Assembly: GCA_965117015.1 (NCBI GenBank)
Contig: OZ220747.1
Span: forward strand, 1,922,001 to 1,986,000
Direction of reading: 5' to 3'
DNA length: 64,000 nucleotides
Source of the DNA: Aldehydirespirator sp965117015
Lineage (GTDB): Bacteria > Actinomycetota > Acidimicrobiia > Acidimicrobiales > Aldehydirespiratoraceae
A program made the translations under genes and the position numbers. Position 1 is the stretch's first letter; each line of letters opens with the position of its first letter. The notes beneath the pieces are model-generated. The model saw nothing but the letters and a program-made list of their open reading frames with translations, was not told the DNA's origin and did not search any database. Below are positions 8,469-17,776 of this stretch, in pieces.

Positions 8469-9614
8469 GTGAGCACCGCCCGCCTGTCGGCGCGTCTGGT
8501 CAGGGTTCGGAGCGCCGCCATCCAGGCCAACGTCCGGCGCCTGGTCGAGCGAGCTGGTGACGCGGCACTGTGTGCGGTTGTCAAGGCAGACGGCTACGGC
8601 CACGGCGCGACTGCCGCGGCCCGAGCCGCCCTGGAGGGCGGCGCCTCCTGGCTGGGCGTGGCCACGATTCCCGAGGCCCTTGAGGCGGCCGAAGCAGCAA
8701 CGAGCGTCGACAGCGACGCTCCGGTTCTCGTACTGTCTGAGGTCGCGCCCGGGCTGGCGGCCAGCGCACCGGTCTCCTGCCCGGAACGGATCCGGTTCAC
8801 GGTGGCGTCGGCCGCGGGGATCGAGGCGATGGCAACCGCGCCGGGACCAGCGCTCGCCGTCCATCTCAAGGTGGACACCGGCATGCACCGGATGGGCGCG
8901 CTGCCCGACGATCTCCACTCGGTCACCGAGGCCCTGCGAGCAGCCGGGGACCGGCTGCGCCTCGAGGGCGTTTGGACGCATCTCGCGATCGCGGACGCCC
9001 CGGACGATCCGTTCACCGCAGAGCAGCTGGCCCGTTTCGACGGCGCCTTGGCCGCGTTGCGGCGGGACGGCGTGCCTGCCGGCATCGTGCACGCCGCCAA
9101 CTCGGCCGGGCTGCTGGCCCATCCCGACGCGCACCGAGACATGGTCCGGGCCGGCATCGCCGTCTACGGCGTCCCTCCCTCGCCGGAGCTCGAGGGTGCC
9201 ATCGAGCTGGAACCGGCGCTCGAGCTGGTGTCGCGGATCACGGCGGTTCGAACTGTCGCGCCCGGCGAGACCGTGTCGTACGGGAGGCATTGGCGAGCCG
9301 ACGAGCCGACGCGCGTCGCCACGGTCGCCATTGGCTACGCCGACGGCATCAGGCGCGACAGTGGAGCGGCCGGTGTGGAGGTACTGGTGCGGGGCCGCAG
9401 GTGCCCGATCGTGGGCGCGGTGACCATGGACCAGCTCATGGTCGCTCTCCCGCCGGCCATTGCCGACGAGGCAACCATGGGCGACGAAGCGGTGCTCATC
9501 GGTCGCCAGGGCAGCGACGAGATCACCGCCACCGAGGTGGCTCAGCGGCTCGGCACCATCGCCTACGAGGTTCTAACCTCCATCTCGGCCCGGGTGCCCC
9601 GAGTGGCCGTGTAG
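8469..9614 (+). CDS. alr: Alanine racemase
   Basis: This PLP enzyme makes D-alanine for peptidoglycan. The 381-residue product has the PLP-lysine motif AVVKADGYGHGA near residue 40, MVRAGIAVYGVPP in the barrel, VSYGRHW carrying the catalytic tyrosine of the second base, VAIGYADGIRRDSG, and VGAVTMDQLMVALP near the end. The reading frame is open upstream through the repeat array, but homology begins at STARLSARLVRVRSAAI, and GTG 8469 follows GAGCAGG. That places the start after the repeats and makes the array part of the leader or promoter region. Confidence 0.95.
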   Translation: MSTARLSARLVRVRSAAIQANVRRLVERAGDAALCAVVKADGYGHGATAAARAALEGGASWLGVATIPEALEAAEAATSVDSDAPVLVLSEVAPGLAASAPVSCPERIRFTVASAAGIEAMATAPGPALAVHLKVDTGMHRMGALPDDLHSVTEALRAAGDRLRLEGVWTHLAIADAPDDPFTAEQLARFDGALAALRRDGVPAGIVHAANSAGLLAHPDAHRDMVRAGIAVYGVPPSPELEGAIELEPALELVSRITAVRTVAPGETVSYGRHWRADEPTRVATVAIGYADGIRRDSGAAGVEVLVRGRRCPIVGAVTMDQLMVALPPAIADEATMGDEAVLIGRQGSDEITATEVAQRLGTIAYEVLTSISARVPRVAV

Positions 9615-9622
9615 GTTCGTCC

Positions 9623-10504
9623 GTGCCGGTTGACCTGCAGATCCCCGGAGTGGAGATCGGTCATTGGACTGATCCGGTAGCCCGCACCGGGTGCACTGTG
9701 ATCGTCCTGCCGCCCGGCACGACGGCCTCCGGCGAGGTCCGTGGCGGCGCTCCCGCCACTCGCGACTTCGCGCTGCTGGCACCCGAACGGCTCGTCGAGC
9801 ACGTAGATGCGGTGGTGCTCACCGGTGGTTCGGCCTTCGGGCTGGCCGCCGCCGACGGTGTGATGGAGGTCCTGGAGGCCGAGGGCCGGGGGTTCGACAC
9901 CCCCCACGGCCCGGTGCCCATCGTGGTGGCCATGGCTCTGTACGACCTGGGTGTGGGGAACTCGGCCGTCCGCCCGGACGCGGCCGCCGGTCGGCACGCG
10001 GCCACGAACCGGGCTGCCGCGTCGGAGACCGGCACGGTCGGAGCCGGCACCGGGGCCACCGTTTCCAAATGGCTCGGTGCCCGCAGCGCCGAGCCCGGCG
10101 GGCTCGGGATCGCCTCCGCGCGCCGCGATGAGCTGGTCGTCAGCGCGGTCGTGGCCCTCAACGCGGCTGGCAGCCCGCCCCCCGAGTCGCAGCAGATACT
10201 GGAGCAGGTCGCGGCCGGAACGTTCGAGCGGTGGGAGGGCCGGGCCCAGCCATTCGCCAATACAACACTGTGCGCGGTGGTCAGCAACGCGTCGCTGACC
10301 AAGCTCGACTGTTTCTGGGTGGCCCAGGGGGGCCACGACGGGCTGGCCCGGACCCTCGTGCCGGCCCACTCGCGGTCCGACGGCGATGCTGTGGTGGTCG
10401 CAGCCACGGGGGGAGTGGCCGCCGACGTTGACGACGTGCGGCTCCTGGCGGTGGCCGCAGTGGCCAAGGCTGTGGGCAGCGCCGTCGGTACGATTGAGGG
10501 GTGA
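9623..10504 (+). CDS. P1 family (S58, DmpA-like) peptidase/hydrolase
   Basis: The 293-residue product resembles the DmpA/P1 family of self-processing N-terminal-nucleophile aminopeptidases. Typical segments are GVEIGHWTDPVARTGCTV at the N terminus, the glycine-rich VVLTGGSAFGLAAADGVM near residue 70, GAGTGATVSKWLG near 145, and HSRSDGDAVVVAATG near 255, the last corresponding to a segment strongly conserved in the family. The start is GTG 9623, eight bases after alr. The substrate is unknown; some members cleave beta-peptides or D-amino-acid amides, but nothing here proves either. Confidence 0.8.
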   Translation: MPVDLQIPGVEIGHWTDPVARTGCTVIVLPPGTTASGEVRGGAPATRDFALLAPERLVEHVDAVVLTGGSAFGLAAADGVMEVLEAEGRGFDTPHGPVPIVVAMALYDLGVGNSAVRPDAAAGRHAATNRAAASETGTVGAGTGATVSKWLGARSAEPGGLGIASARRDELVVSAVVALNAAGSPPPESQQILEQVAAGTFERWEGRAQPFANTTLCAVVSNASLTKLDCFWVAQGGHDGLARTLVPAHSRSDGDAVVVAATGGVAADVDDVRLLAVAAVAKAVGSAVGTIEG

Positions 10505-10540
10505 GAACGCTCCCCTCCGCTGCCCTCACGACAGGCTTGG

Positions 10541-11023
10541 ATGATCGCGTGTAGCACGGCCGCCGTCGACGAGACGAGAACCCTCGGCGGGGCCGTCGCG
10601 GAGGTGGTGGACACCGGAGACGTGCTGGTGCTCGTCGGCGACCTCGGCGCGGGCAAGACCGCCTTCGTGCAGGGCTTCGCGACCGCCCTGGGCGTGACCG
10701 CCCCCGTCACCAGCCCCACCTTCACATTGGCCAACCGGTACGAGGGCCGCCTAGTGGTCAACCATCTGGACGTATATCGCTTCGACTGTCCGGAAGAGGT
10801 CAACGACCTCGCCCTCCCCGAACTCCTCGACGACGGAGTGACCCTCGTGGAATGGGGCGACACCATCTCGTCGGCACTTGGCGCCGAGCACCTGTCGGTC
10901 ACGATCCGCTTCGGCGCGGGCGACAACGACCGCAGCTTCGAGCTGCGCGGCCACGGCGAGTCGTGGCTGCGCCGCGCCGACCGGTTGCGCGCCGCCCTCG
11001 AGCCCTGGGCCTCGCCGTGCTGA
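10541..11023 (+). CDS. tsaE: tRNA threonylcarbamoyladenosine biosynthesis ATPase TsaE
   Basis: TsaE is the ATPase of the complex that makes t6A at tRNA position 37. The 160-residue product has the Walker A segment VGDLGAGKTAFVQGFA, SPTFTLANRYEG, HLDVYRF, and LVEWGDTI, all in family order. It starts at ATG 10541 and its last seven bases overlap the start of tsaB. The linkage tsaE-tsaB-tsaD places three t6A proteins in one transcript; TsaC and RimI are not in the window. Confidence 0.93.
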   Translation: MIACSTAAVDETRTLGGAVAEVVDTGDVLVLVGDLGAGKTAFVQGFATALGVTAPVTSPTFTLANRYEGRLVVNHLDVYRFDCPEEVNDLALPELLDDGVTLVEWGDTISSALGAEHLSVTIRFGAGDNDRSFELRGHGESWLRRADRLRAALEPWASPC

Positions 11024-11706
11024 TACTCGGGATCGAGTCGGCCACCGGTCGTGTCGGTTGCGCCATCGGAGGCCACGAGGGCGTGCGCGCCTCGGTTCAG
11101 GCCACCCGCGAGCGCCGCCATGCCGAGCTGCTCGCTCCCCAGATCGAGGCGGCCTGCGCCAATGCCGGCGTCTCGCTGCGAGACCTAGGCGCGGTCGCGG
11201 TCGACGTCGGCCCGGGCCTCTACACGGGTCTACGGGTGGGGGTGACCACCGCCATAACCATGGCGCACGCCTTGAGGGTGCCCGCGATCGCGGTCAGCAG
11301 CCTCGATCTGGTCGCCTACCCGCTGCGCCACGCGGGGCGCACCATCACCGTGATGATCGACGCCCGCCGCGGCGAGGTGTTCCACGCCCGGTACGGCTGC
11401 CTTCCCGGAGGGGTCCAGCGACTGAGCGACCCGGAGGTCGGCGCCCCCGACCATGTCGTGTCCCAGATCCTGGCCAGTGACGAAGAGACGCTCGTGGTGG
11501 GGGACGGGGCGGTGCTCTACGCCTCGATGCTTGATCCGCTGCGCGGCGTCGAGCTGGCCGACCCGGGCTTCGCCCACCCCTCGGCCGAGTCGCTGGTGCT
11601 GCTGGCCCACGCTCTGGCCATGCGGGAAGAGTTCGTACGACCCGACGAGATCCGGCCCCTCTACCTGCGCCGCCCCGACGCGCAGGTCCCGAGGCCGACC
11701 CGATAG
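11017..11706 (+). CDS. tsaB: tRNA threonylcarbamoyladenosine biosynthesis protein TsaB
   Basis: TsaB is the scaffold partner of TsaD. The 229-residue product begins LILGIESATGRVGCAI and contains the family block AVDVGPGLYTGLRVGVTTAITMA split over two lines, followed by VSSLDLVA and MIDARRGEVFHARY. The start is GTG 11017, overlapping tsaE by seven bases. It ends eight bases before tsaD. In many actinobacteria rimI lies between tsaB and tsaD; here it is absent. Confidence 0.92.
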   Translation: MLILGIESATGRVGCAIGGHEGVRASVQATRERRHAELLAPQIEAACANAGVSLRDLGAVAVDVGPGLYTGLRVGVTTAITMAHALRVPAIAVSSLDLVAYPLRHAGRTITVMIDARRGEVFHARYGCLPGGVQRLSDPEVGAPDHVVSQILASDEETLVVGDGAVLYASMLDPLRGVELADPGFAHPSAESLVLLAHALAMREEFVRPDEIRPLYLRRPDAQVPRPTR

Positions 11707-11713
11707 GAGGACG

Positions 11714-12748
11714 ATGCAGAACGGAGCGGGCAACGGAGCGAGGCATCGAGGCGATGCGATTCTGGGCATCGAGACCTCCTGCGACGAGACAGCCGCGGCG
11801 GTCGTGGCCGGCGGGCAGCAGGTTCTCTCGTCGGTGGTGTCCAGCCAGGTGGACCTGCATGCCCGCTACGGCGGGGTCGTTCCCGAGGTCGCGGGACGGG
11901 CCCACGTCGAGCGGCTGGTGCCGGTGATGTCGCAGGCGCTGGTGGAGTCGGCGCTGGAGGACTCCGACATTGCGGCGGTGGCGGCCACGGCCGGTCCGGG
12001 ACTGGTGGGGGCGCTGCTGGTCGGCGTGTCGGCGGCCAAGGCGCTGGCGCTGGCGTGGGACGTCCCCTTCGTGGCTGTCAACCATCTGGAGGCCCATCTC
12101 CACGCGGCCTTCCTCGACGAGCCGAGCCTGGAGCTGCCCGTGGTGGTGATCCTCGTGTCCGGCGGCCACACCATGCTGGTGCTGATGGAGGACCGTCTGC
12201 GCTACCGCGTGCTCGGCGCAACCCTCGATGACGCCGCGGGGGAGGCTTTCGACAAGGTGGCCCGCTACATGGGCCTCGGCTATCCGGGCGGCCCGGTGAT
12301 CGACCGGCTCAGCGAGCAGGGGGACCGCGACGCCATCGCCTTTCCCCGGGCGATGCTGCACGACGGCTGGAACTTCTCCTTCAGCGGGTTGAAGACCGCG
12401 GTCATCAACTACCTGAGGCGCCATCCCGACTCCTCGATCGAAGATGTGGCCGCGTCGTTCCAGGAGGCCGTGGCGGACGTGCTGCTGGCCAAGGCCCGCC
12501 GGGCTGCGGTCGCCCACAACGCCCGGGGCCTGTGCCTGGCCGGAGGGGTGGCGGCCAACAGCCGGCTGCGCGAGATGACGCTCGACGCCTGCACGGCCGA
12601 CGGGCTGGCCGCATACCTGCCGAGCCGGGCCATGTGCACCGACAACGCCGCCATGGTGGCGGCCGCGGGATGGTGGCGATTGCAGGCCGACGGGCCCTCC
12701 CCGCTCACCGTGGGCGCCGACCCTTCGCTGGGCCTTCCGGAGGACTGA
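11714..12748 (+). CDS. tsaD: tRNA N6-adenosine threonylcarbamoyltransferase TsaD
   Basis: TsaD transfers the threonylcarbamoyl group to A37 of ANN-decoding tRNAs. The 344-residue product has LGIETSCDETAAAVV, the metal-binding NHLEAHLHAAF, VSGGHTMLVLM, GATLDDAAGEAFDKVARYMG, and the C-terminal CTDNAAMVAAAG. The ATG at 11714 is preceded by a textbook AGGAGG (11705-11710), the strongest ribosome-binding site in this block. It lies after tsaB and before the CIRCE-controlled groESL operon. Confidence 0.96.
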   Translation: MQNGAGNGARHRGDAILGIETSCDETAAAVVAGGQQVLSSVVSSQVDLHARYGGVVPEVAGRAHVERLVPVMSQALVESALEDSDIAAVAATAGPGLVGALLVGVSAAKALALAWDVPFVAVNHLEAHLHAAFLDEPSLELPVVVILVSGGHTMLVLMEDRLRYRVLGATLDDAAGEAFDKVARYMGLGYPGGPVIDRLSEQGDRDAIAFPRAMLHDGWNFSFSGLKTAVINYLRRHPDSSIEDVAASFQEAVADVLLAKARRAAVAHNARGLCLAGGVAANSRLREMTLDACTADGLAAYLPSRAMCTDNAAMVAAAGWWRLQADGPSPLTVGADPSLGLPED

Positions 12749-12766
12749 AACCCCGACTCCCGCGCG

Positions 12767-12795
12767 TTGTGGCACCCGTTGGCGGGCCGTATCGT
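12767..12795 (+). promoter_or_regulatory. Probable groESL promoter
   Basis: A sigma-70-type pair, TTGTGG (12767-12772) and TATCGT (12790-12795), is separated by 17 bases. The CIRCE operator begins at the last base of the -10 box, where a bound repressor would block transcription start. Confidence 0.5.
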
Positions 12796-12821
12796 TGGCA
12801 CTCGTCACGGGAGAGTGCCAA
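12795..12821. promoter_or_regulatory. CIRCE operator for HrcA repressor
   Basis: TTGGCACTC, nine bases, GAGTGCCAA: a perfect inverted repeat with the exact 9-9-9 geometry of CIRCE (consensus TTAGCACTC-N9-GAGTGCTAA). The two G/C changes are symmetrical, so pairing is preserved, and one more CG pair extends each end. It lies 47 bases before the groES ATG, implying HrcA control of groESL and a hrcA gene elsewhere. Confidence 0.93.
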
Positions 12822-12868
12822 CGCCCGTGTCCAGTCCAAGAATCAGAAACCCGAGTCCGGGAGGACAC

Positions 12869-13159
12869 ATGAACCTGCAGCCACTCGACGACCGCATCGT
12901 TGTGCGGCCCGGCGACGCCGAGGAGACCACCGCCAGTGGTCTCGTCATCCCCGACACCGCCAAAGAGAAGCCCCAGCAGGGCGAGGTCCTGGCGGTCGGC
13001 CCCGGTCGCCGGTCCGAGGACAGCGGTGAGATCATCCCCATGGATGTCGCGGTGGGCGACACCGTCGTCTACTCCAAGTACGGCGGGACCGAGATCACCG
13101 TCGACGGCGAGGACCTGCTCATCCTCAACGCCCGCGACGTGCTGGCCAAGGTCGTCTGA
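12869..13159 (+). CDS. groES: Co-chaperonin GroES
   Basis: The 96-residue protein is the heptameric lid of the GroEL folding chamber. The signatures are LQPLDDRIVVRPGDAEE at the N terminus, the mobile-loop region TTASGLVIPDTAKEKPQQG, GEVLAVGPGRR, and VVYSKYGGTEI. The ATG at 12869 follows GGGAGGA. The open frame extends upstream, but those codons cover the CIRCE region and are not part of the protein. groEL follows after eight bases. Confidence 0.97.
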   Translation: MNLQPLDDRIVVRPGDAEETTASGLVIPDTAKEKPQQGEVLAVGPGRRSEDSGEIIPMDVAVGDTVVYSKYGGTEITVDGEDLLILNARDVLAKVV

Positions 13160-13167
13160 GGCCGCCC

Positions 13168-14814
<1,647 letters not shown>

Positions 14815-14838
14815 CCGTTCGCCTCCCGCGAACATTCA

Positions 14839-14868
14839 CAGGAGCCCGGGCCCAGACCCGGGCTCCTG
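14839..14868 (+). terminator. Strong hairpin after groEL
   Basis: CAGGAGCCCGGG (14839-14850) and CCCGGGCTCCTG (14857-14868) form a perfect 12-bp stem with a six-base loop, 25 bases after the groEL stop. No T-run follows, as is usual in GC-rich actinobacteria. It separates groESL from the convergent toxin gene. Confidence 0.8.
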
Positions 14869-14895
14869 CGCGTCCGGGCTCCGCGTTCGACTAGT

Positions 14896-15288
14896 TCAGC
14901 CGGAGCGCAGGACTTGGATCTTGCAGCGCGGACCGGCTGCTCGGGCCAGCCGGGTGTCGGCGGTGAGGAGGGGGCAGCCCAGGGACTCGGCCAAGGCGAC
15001 GTACACGGCGTCGTAGACGGTCACGGTGGAGCGGAGTTCGTACGCCCGTTGCAGCATCGGCAAAGCCGGGTACCGCTGGAACGGCAGATCAGCCAGGGTC
15101 GCCAGGGCCGTGGCGAGGCGCTCGTCCGTGAGACTCGTCGCGATCCAGCGCTTGCGGAGCACTGCCGCCGTCTCGACATCGGCCACGTCCGGCAACGAGA
15201 CCCCCTCTGCGCGGCTCACCGCAGCCCGGGCGACGCGACCGGCTCGCCCGTCCTCGGCGAGAAAGTTGGCCAGTACAGAGGCGTCCAC
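14896..15288 (-). CDS. vapC: PIN-domain toxin, VapC type
   Basis: The 130-residue PIN protein begins with DASVLANFL, giving the first acidic metal ligand. It contains SLPDVADVETAAVLRK with the conserved glutamate near residue 40, YDAVYVALAESLG near 95, and PLLTADTRLARAAG near 108, the order expected of VapC RNases. The proposed start is GTG 15286-15288, five bases after the antitoxin stop; the upstream codons LIV would also match the family but lack a usable start codon. It is the downstream partner of the RHH antitoxin gene. The RNA target is unknown. Confidence 0.85.
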   Translation of the reverse strand: MDASVLANFLAEDGRAGRVARAAVSRAEGVSLPDVADVETAAVLRKRWIATSLTDERLATALATLADLPFQRYPALPMLQRAYELRSTVTVYDAVYVALAESLGCPLLTADTRLARAAGPRCKIQVLRSG

Positions 15289-15293
15289 GACGA

Positions 15294-15587
15294 TCAGTGC
15301 CGTGGTCCTCCGTCTTCGTGTGCGGCCAACGCCTCGAATCTCTCATCCAGGACCTGGTCGCGTTCGGTTCTGATGTCGTCGAGGTCGGAGACCGCCTGCG
15401 CGAATCCGACACGGCCGCCGGTGTTCTGCTCGATCCGGGCGATGATCTCATCGAGGGTCGGAGTCTCGGCCAGCCTGGCCAACTCGGACGACAGGTAGCG
15501 CTGAAGGGAGGTGCCGCTGGCTTCTGCCCGCTGGGTGAGTTTGCGATGAACATCGTCGGGGACGTTCCTGACGAGCACGTGAGGCAT
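15294..15587 (-). CDS. vapB: FitA/VapB-like ribbon-helix-helix antitoxin
   Basis: The product is about 97 residues. Its N terminus, MPHVLVRNVPDDVHRKLTQR followed by AEASGTSLQRYLSSELARLA, is the ribbon-helix-helix pattern of FitA-like antitoxins. The C-terminal half is acidic and probably wraps the toxin. A longer in-frame start at 15623 exists, but the ATG at 15587 gives the family-like beginning. It overlaps no neighbour and is followed after a short gap by the PIN toxin. The region just upstream (AT-rich, with TGCATAATGTAAGC on the minus strand) is the likely autoregulated promoter. Confidence 0.82.
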   Translation of the reverse strand: MPHVLVRNVPDDVHRKLTQRAEASGTSLQRYLSSELARLAETPTLDEIIARIEQNTGGRVGFAQAVSDLDDIRTERDQVLDERFEALAAHEDGGPRH

Positions 15588-15658
15588 GCTTACATTATGC
15601 AAGCACAAGCGCGGTGTTGGCAACTCTCGACCCTGGATGGCGCCGGTAGCCTCTCGGG

Positions 15659-15826
15659 ATGGATCGCCCGGCGCCTGACCCGCGCAAGCTGCTGGACCAC
15701 TGGGAAGAGTGGGAGCGGGGCGAGACGCCGCCGGGCCGGGTCATGAGCGACCTCAAGACCGGAGGGCTGCGGGAAATACTCCAGGACCTGGCCGCGGCCG
15801 CGGCCGGCGACGGGGAAGGGTCCTGA
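15659..15826 (+). CDS. Small acidic protein of unknown function (55 aa)
   Basis: ATG 15659 opens a 55-codon frame beginning MDRPAPDPRKLLDHWEEW, followed by ERGETPPGRVMSDLKTGG, a short helical segment and an Ala-rich tail, ending at TGA 15824-15826. The amphipathic, Trp-rich and acidic text looks like a real small protein rather than a shadow: its codons show the usual G/C third-position bias. It ends 27 bases before the proposed Nudix start and may be co-transcribed with it. I recognise no family and propose no function. Confidence 0.6.
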   Translation: MDRPAPDPRKLLDHWEEWERGETPPGRVMSDLKTGGLREILQDLAAAAAGDGEGS

Positions 15827-15852
15827 CCGACTCGACCGCATCGACCGCGGCG

Positions 15853-16572
15853 GTGTTCGACCCGCCGCCGGCTCCTGCCGGCAGGGGCGGATCCCAGCAC
15901 ATCCCCCGCCCGGCCAGTGCCCGGATGGGCGGACCGCCGCCTTGGGCCGGGCTTCCGGAGCAGCGACGCCGCCCCAGCCTGGAACAGGTGCTGGAGACGG
16001 TTGTCGCCACCCGACCCCGGCTTCTCCCCTCGCCGGCGACAGTGCCACCAGGGTCGGCGCCATCAGGCGTGCTGGTGCTGCTCTATGAGCATGAGAGCGA
16101 GCCGTGGGTGGTGCTCACCCGGCGGGCCTGGCATCTGCGCCACCACGCCGGCGAAGTGTCGTTCCCCGGCGGCAGGCGCGAGCCGGGCGATGCCGACCTC
16201 TGGGCCACCGCCCTGCGGGAGGCGACTGAGGAGACCGGGCTGAGCCCCGACACCGTGCGCCACGTCGGCCAGCTCGACCGTTTCGTCACCGTCGGGTCGC
16301 GCTCGCTGGTGTGCCCGTTCGTAGCCACCGTGAAGGGGCGTCCAGACTTGGTGCCCGACCCGGCCGAGGTGGATCAAGTGCTCCACGTGCCTCTGTCGGA
16401 GTTGACCGACCCCGAAACCTGGCGCGAGGAGGTCTGGTTGTTGGATGCAGCCCTCGGAGGCGAGCGCACCATGACGTTCTTCGAACTCCATGGCGACACT
16501 GTCTGGGGGGCTACCGCGGCTGTACTGCGTCGACTCCTCTCGATCACGGTCATGGGGGCGACTGCCGGGTAG
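15853..16572 (+). CDS. Nudix hydrolase, probable CoA pyrophosphatase
   Basis: Residues in the middle of this roughly 239-residue protein read VVLTRRAWHLRHHAGEVSFP and then GGRREPGDADLWATALREATEETGL. That is the UPF0035 signature joined to a Nudix box, the pair that marks CoA diphosphatases of the NUDT7/NUDT8/YeaB group. In the box, the REATEETGL catalytic core is intact. The start is uncertain: GTG 15853 is used here, ATG 15925 is possible, and the low-complexity Pro/Ala/Arg N terminus gives no guidance. The likely role is turnover of CoA or acyl-CoA esters; the substrate is inferred from family only. Confidence 0.8.
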   Translation: MFDPPPAPAGRGGSQHIPRPASARMGGPPPWAGLPEQRRRPSLEQVLETVVATRPRLLPSPATVPPGSAPSGVLVLLYEHESEPWVVLTRRAWHLRHHAGEVSFPGGRREPGDADLWATALREATEETGLSPDTVRHVGQLDRFVTVGSRSLVCPFVATVKGRPDLVPDPAEVDQVLHVPLSELTDPETWREEVWLLDAALGGERTMTFFELHGDTVWGATAAVLRRLLSITVMGATAG

Positions 16573-16666
16573 GCTCGTCCGGTGCCCGGCTTCCGGCGCC
16601 TCTGTTTCTTGGTGCCCAGCCCTACGAGCGAACCCGTACGAAGGTCGCAGTGCCCGGGGGGCTTCG

Positions 16667-17776
16667 ATGGCTGAAGTCGAGATCGGGCTGGGCAAGTCCG
16701 GTCGCCGCGCCTACCGGCTCGACGAGATGGCCATCATCCCCAGCCGGCGGACCCGCGACCTGGAGGACGTGGACATCTCCTGGCAGATCGACGCCTACCG
16801 CTTCGACATCCCGGTCCTGGCGGCCTCCACCGACAGCGTGACCAGCCCGGCCACCGCCGTGCGGATGGGCGAACTGGGGGGAGTCGGGGTGCTCGACCTG
16901 GAAGGCATCTGGACCCGCTGCGAGGACCCCGCGGCCGATCTGGCCGAGCTGTCCACCGCGCCGTTGGACGCGGCTACAGCCCGCCTGCGCGAGCTGTACG
17001 CCCGGCCCGTCCAGCCGGAACTGGTGGCCGCCCGCATCGCCGAGATCGCGGAGGCCGGGGTGCGCACCGCCGGTCGGGTGCGGCCTCAGCGAGCCGAGAA
17101 ACTCGCGCCCCACGCCATCGCCGCCGACATCAATCTGCTGGTGATCTCAGGCACGATCGTCTCGGCCGAGCACGTCTCCTCCGCGGGCGACCCGCTCAAC
17201 CTCAAGACGTTCATCCGGCGCATGCAGACGCCGGTCATCGTCGGCGGGTGCGTGAGCTACCAGGCTGCCCTGCACCTGATGCGCACCGGCGCGGCCGGCG
17301 TGCTGGTGGGGGCGGGCTCCGGGCACGTGGGAACCACCCGCCACGTGCTCGGCCTCGACGCTCCGCAGGCCACAGCCATCGCCGACGCTCGGGCGGCCCG
17401 CATGCGCCACCTCGACGAGACCGGCGTGTACTGCCATGTGATCGCCGACGGCACGATGAGCACCGCGGGCGACATCGCCAAGGCGATCGTATGCGGCGCC
17501 GACGCGGCCATGGTCGGCCTCCCGCTGGCGTCAGCCTCGGACTCGCCGTGCCCGGGCCGGCACTGGGACCTCTCGGCGGGCCATGCGACGCTGCCCCGGG
17601 GACGCATCATGGATGTCGAGCCGCGGGGCACGCTCGCGGAAGTCCTCCACGGCCCCGCTCTCGGGCCCGACGGCACCACCAACCTGATGGGTGGGCTGCG
17701 CACCTCCATGGCCAAGTGCGGCTACACCGACGTGAAGGACTTCCAGCGGGCCGCCGTCGCCATAGTCTCGCCGTGA
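16667..17776 (+). CDS. guaB3: GuaB3-family IMP dehydrogenase-related protein
   Basis: The 369-residue barrel protein has MAEVEIGLGKSGRRAYRLDE and IIPSRRTRDLEDVDISWQID at its start, GAAGVLVGAGSG-like text (TGAAGVLVGAGSGH) in the phosphate loop, and VIADGTMSTAGDIAKAIVCG, where family members bind the IMP phosphate. There is no CBS pair. This matches GuaB3, the actinobacterial and cyanobacterial paralogue of IMPDH. As I recall, cyanobacterial GuaB3 acts as an IMP dehydrogenase, while the actinobacterial function is unsettled. ATG 16667 follows a GGGGGGC tract. Its stop overlaps the guaA GTG by four bases, so it is made together with GMP synthase. Confidence 0.9.
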   Translation: MAEVEIGLGKSGRRAYRLDEMAIIPSRRTRDLEDVDISWQIDAYRFDIPVLAASTDSVTSPATAVRMGELGGVGVLDLEGIWTRCEDPAADLAELSTAPLDAATARLRELYARPVQPELVAARIAEIAEAGVRTAGRVRPQRAEKLAPHAIAADINLLVISGTIVSAEHVSSAGDPLNLKTFIRRMQTPVIVGGCVSYQAALHLMRTGAAGVLVGAGSGHVGTTRHVLGLDAPQATAIADARAARMRHLDETGVYCHVIADGTMSTAGDIAKAIVCGADAAMVGLPLASASDSPCPGRHWDLSAGHATLPRGRIMDVEPRGTLAEVLHGPALGPDGTTNLMGGLRTSMAKCGYTDVKDFQRAAVAIVSP

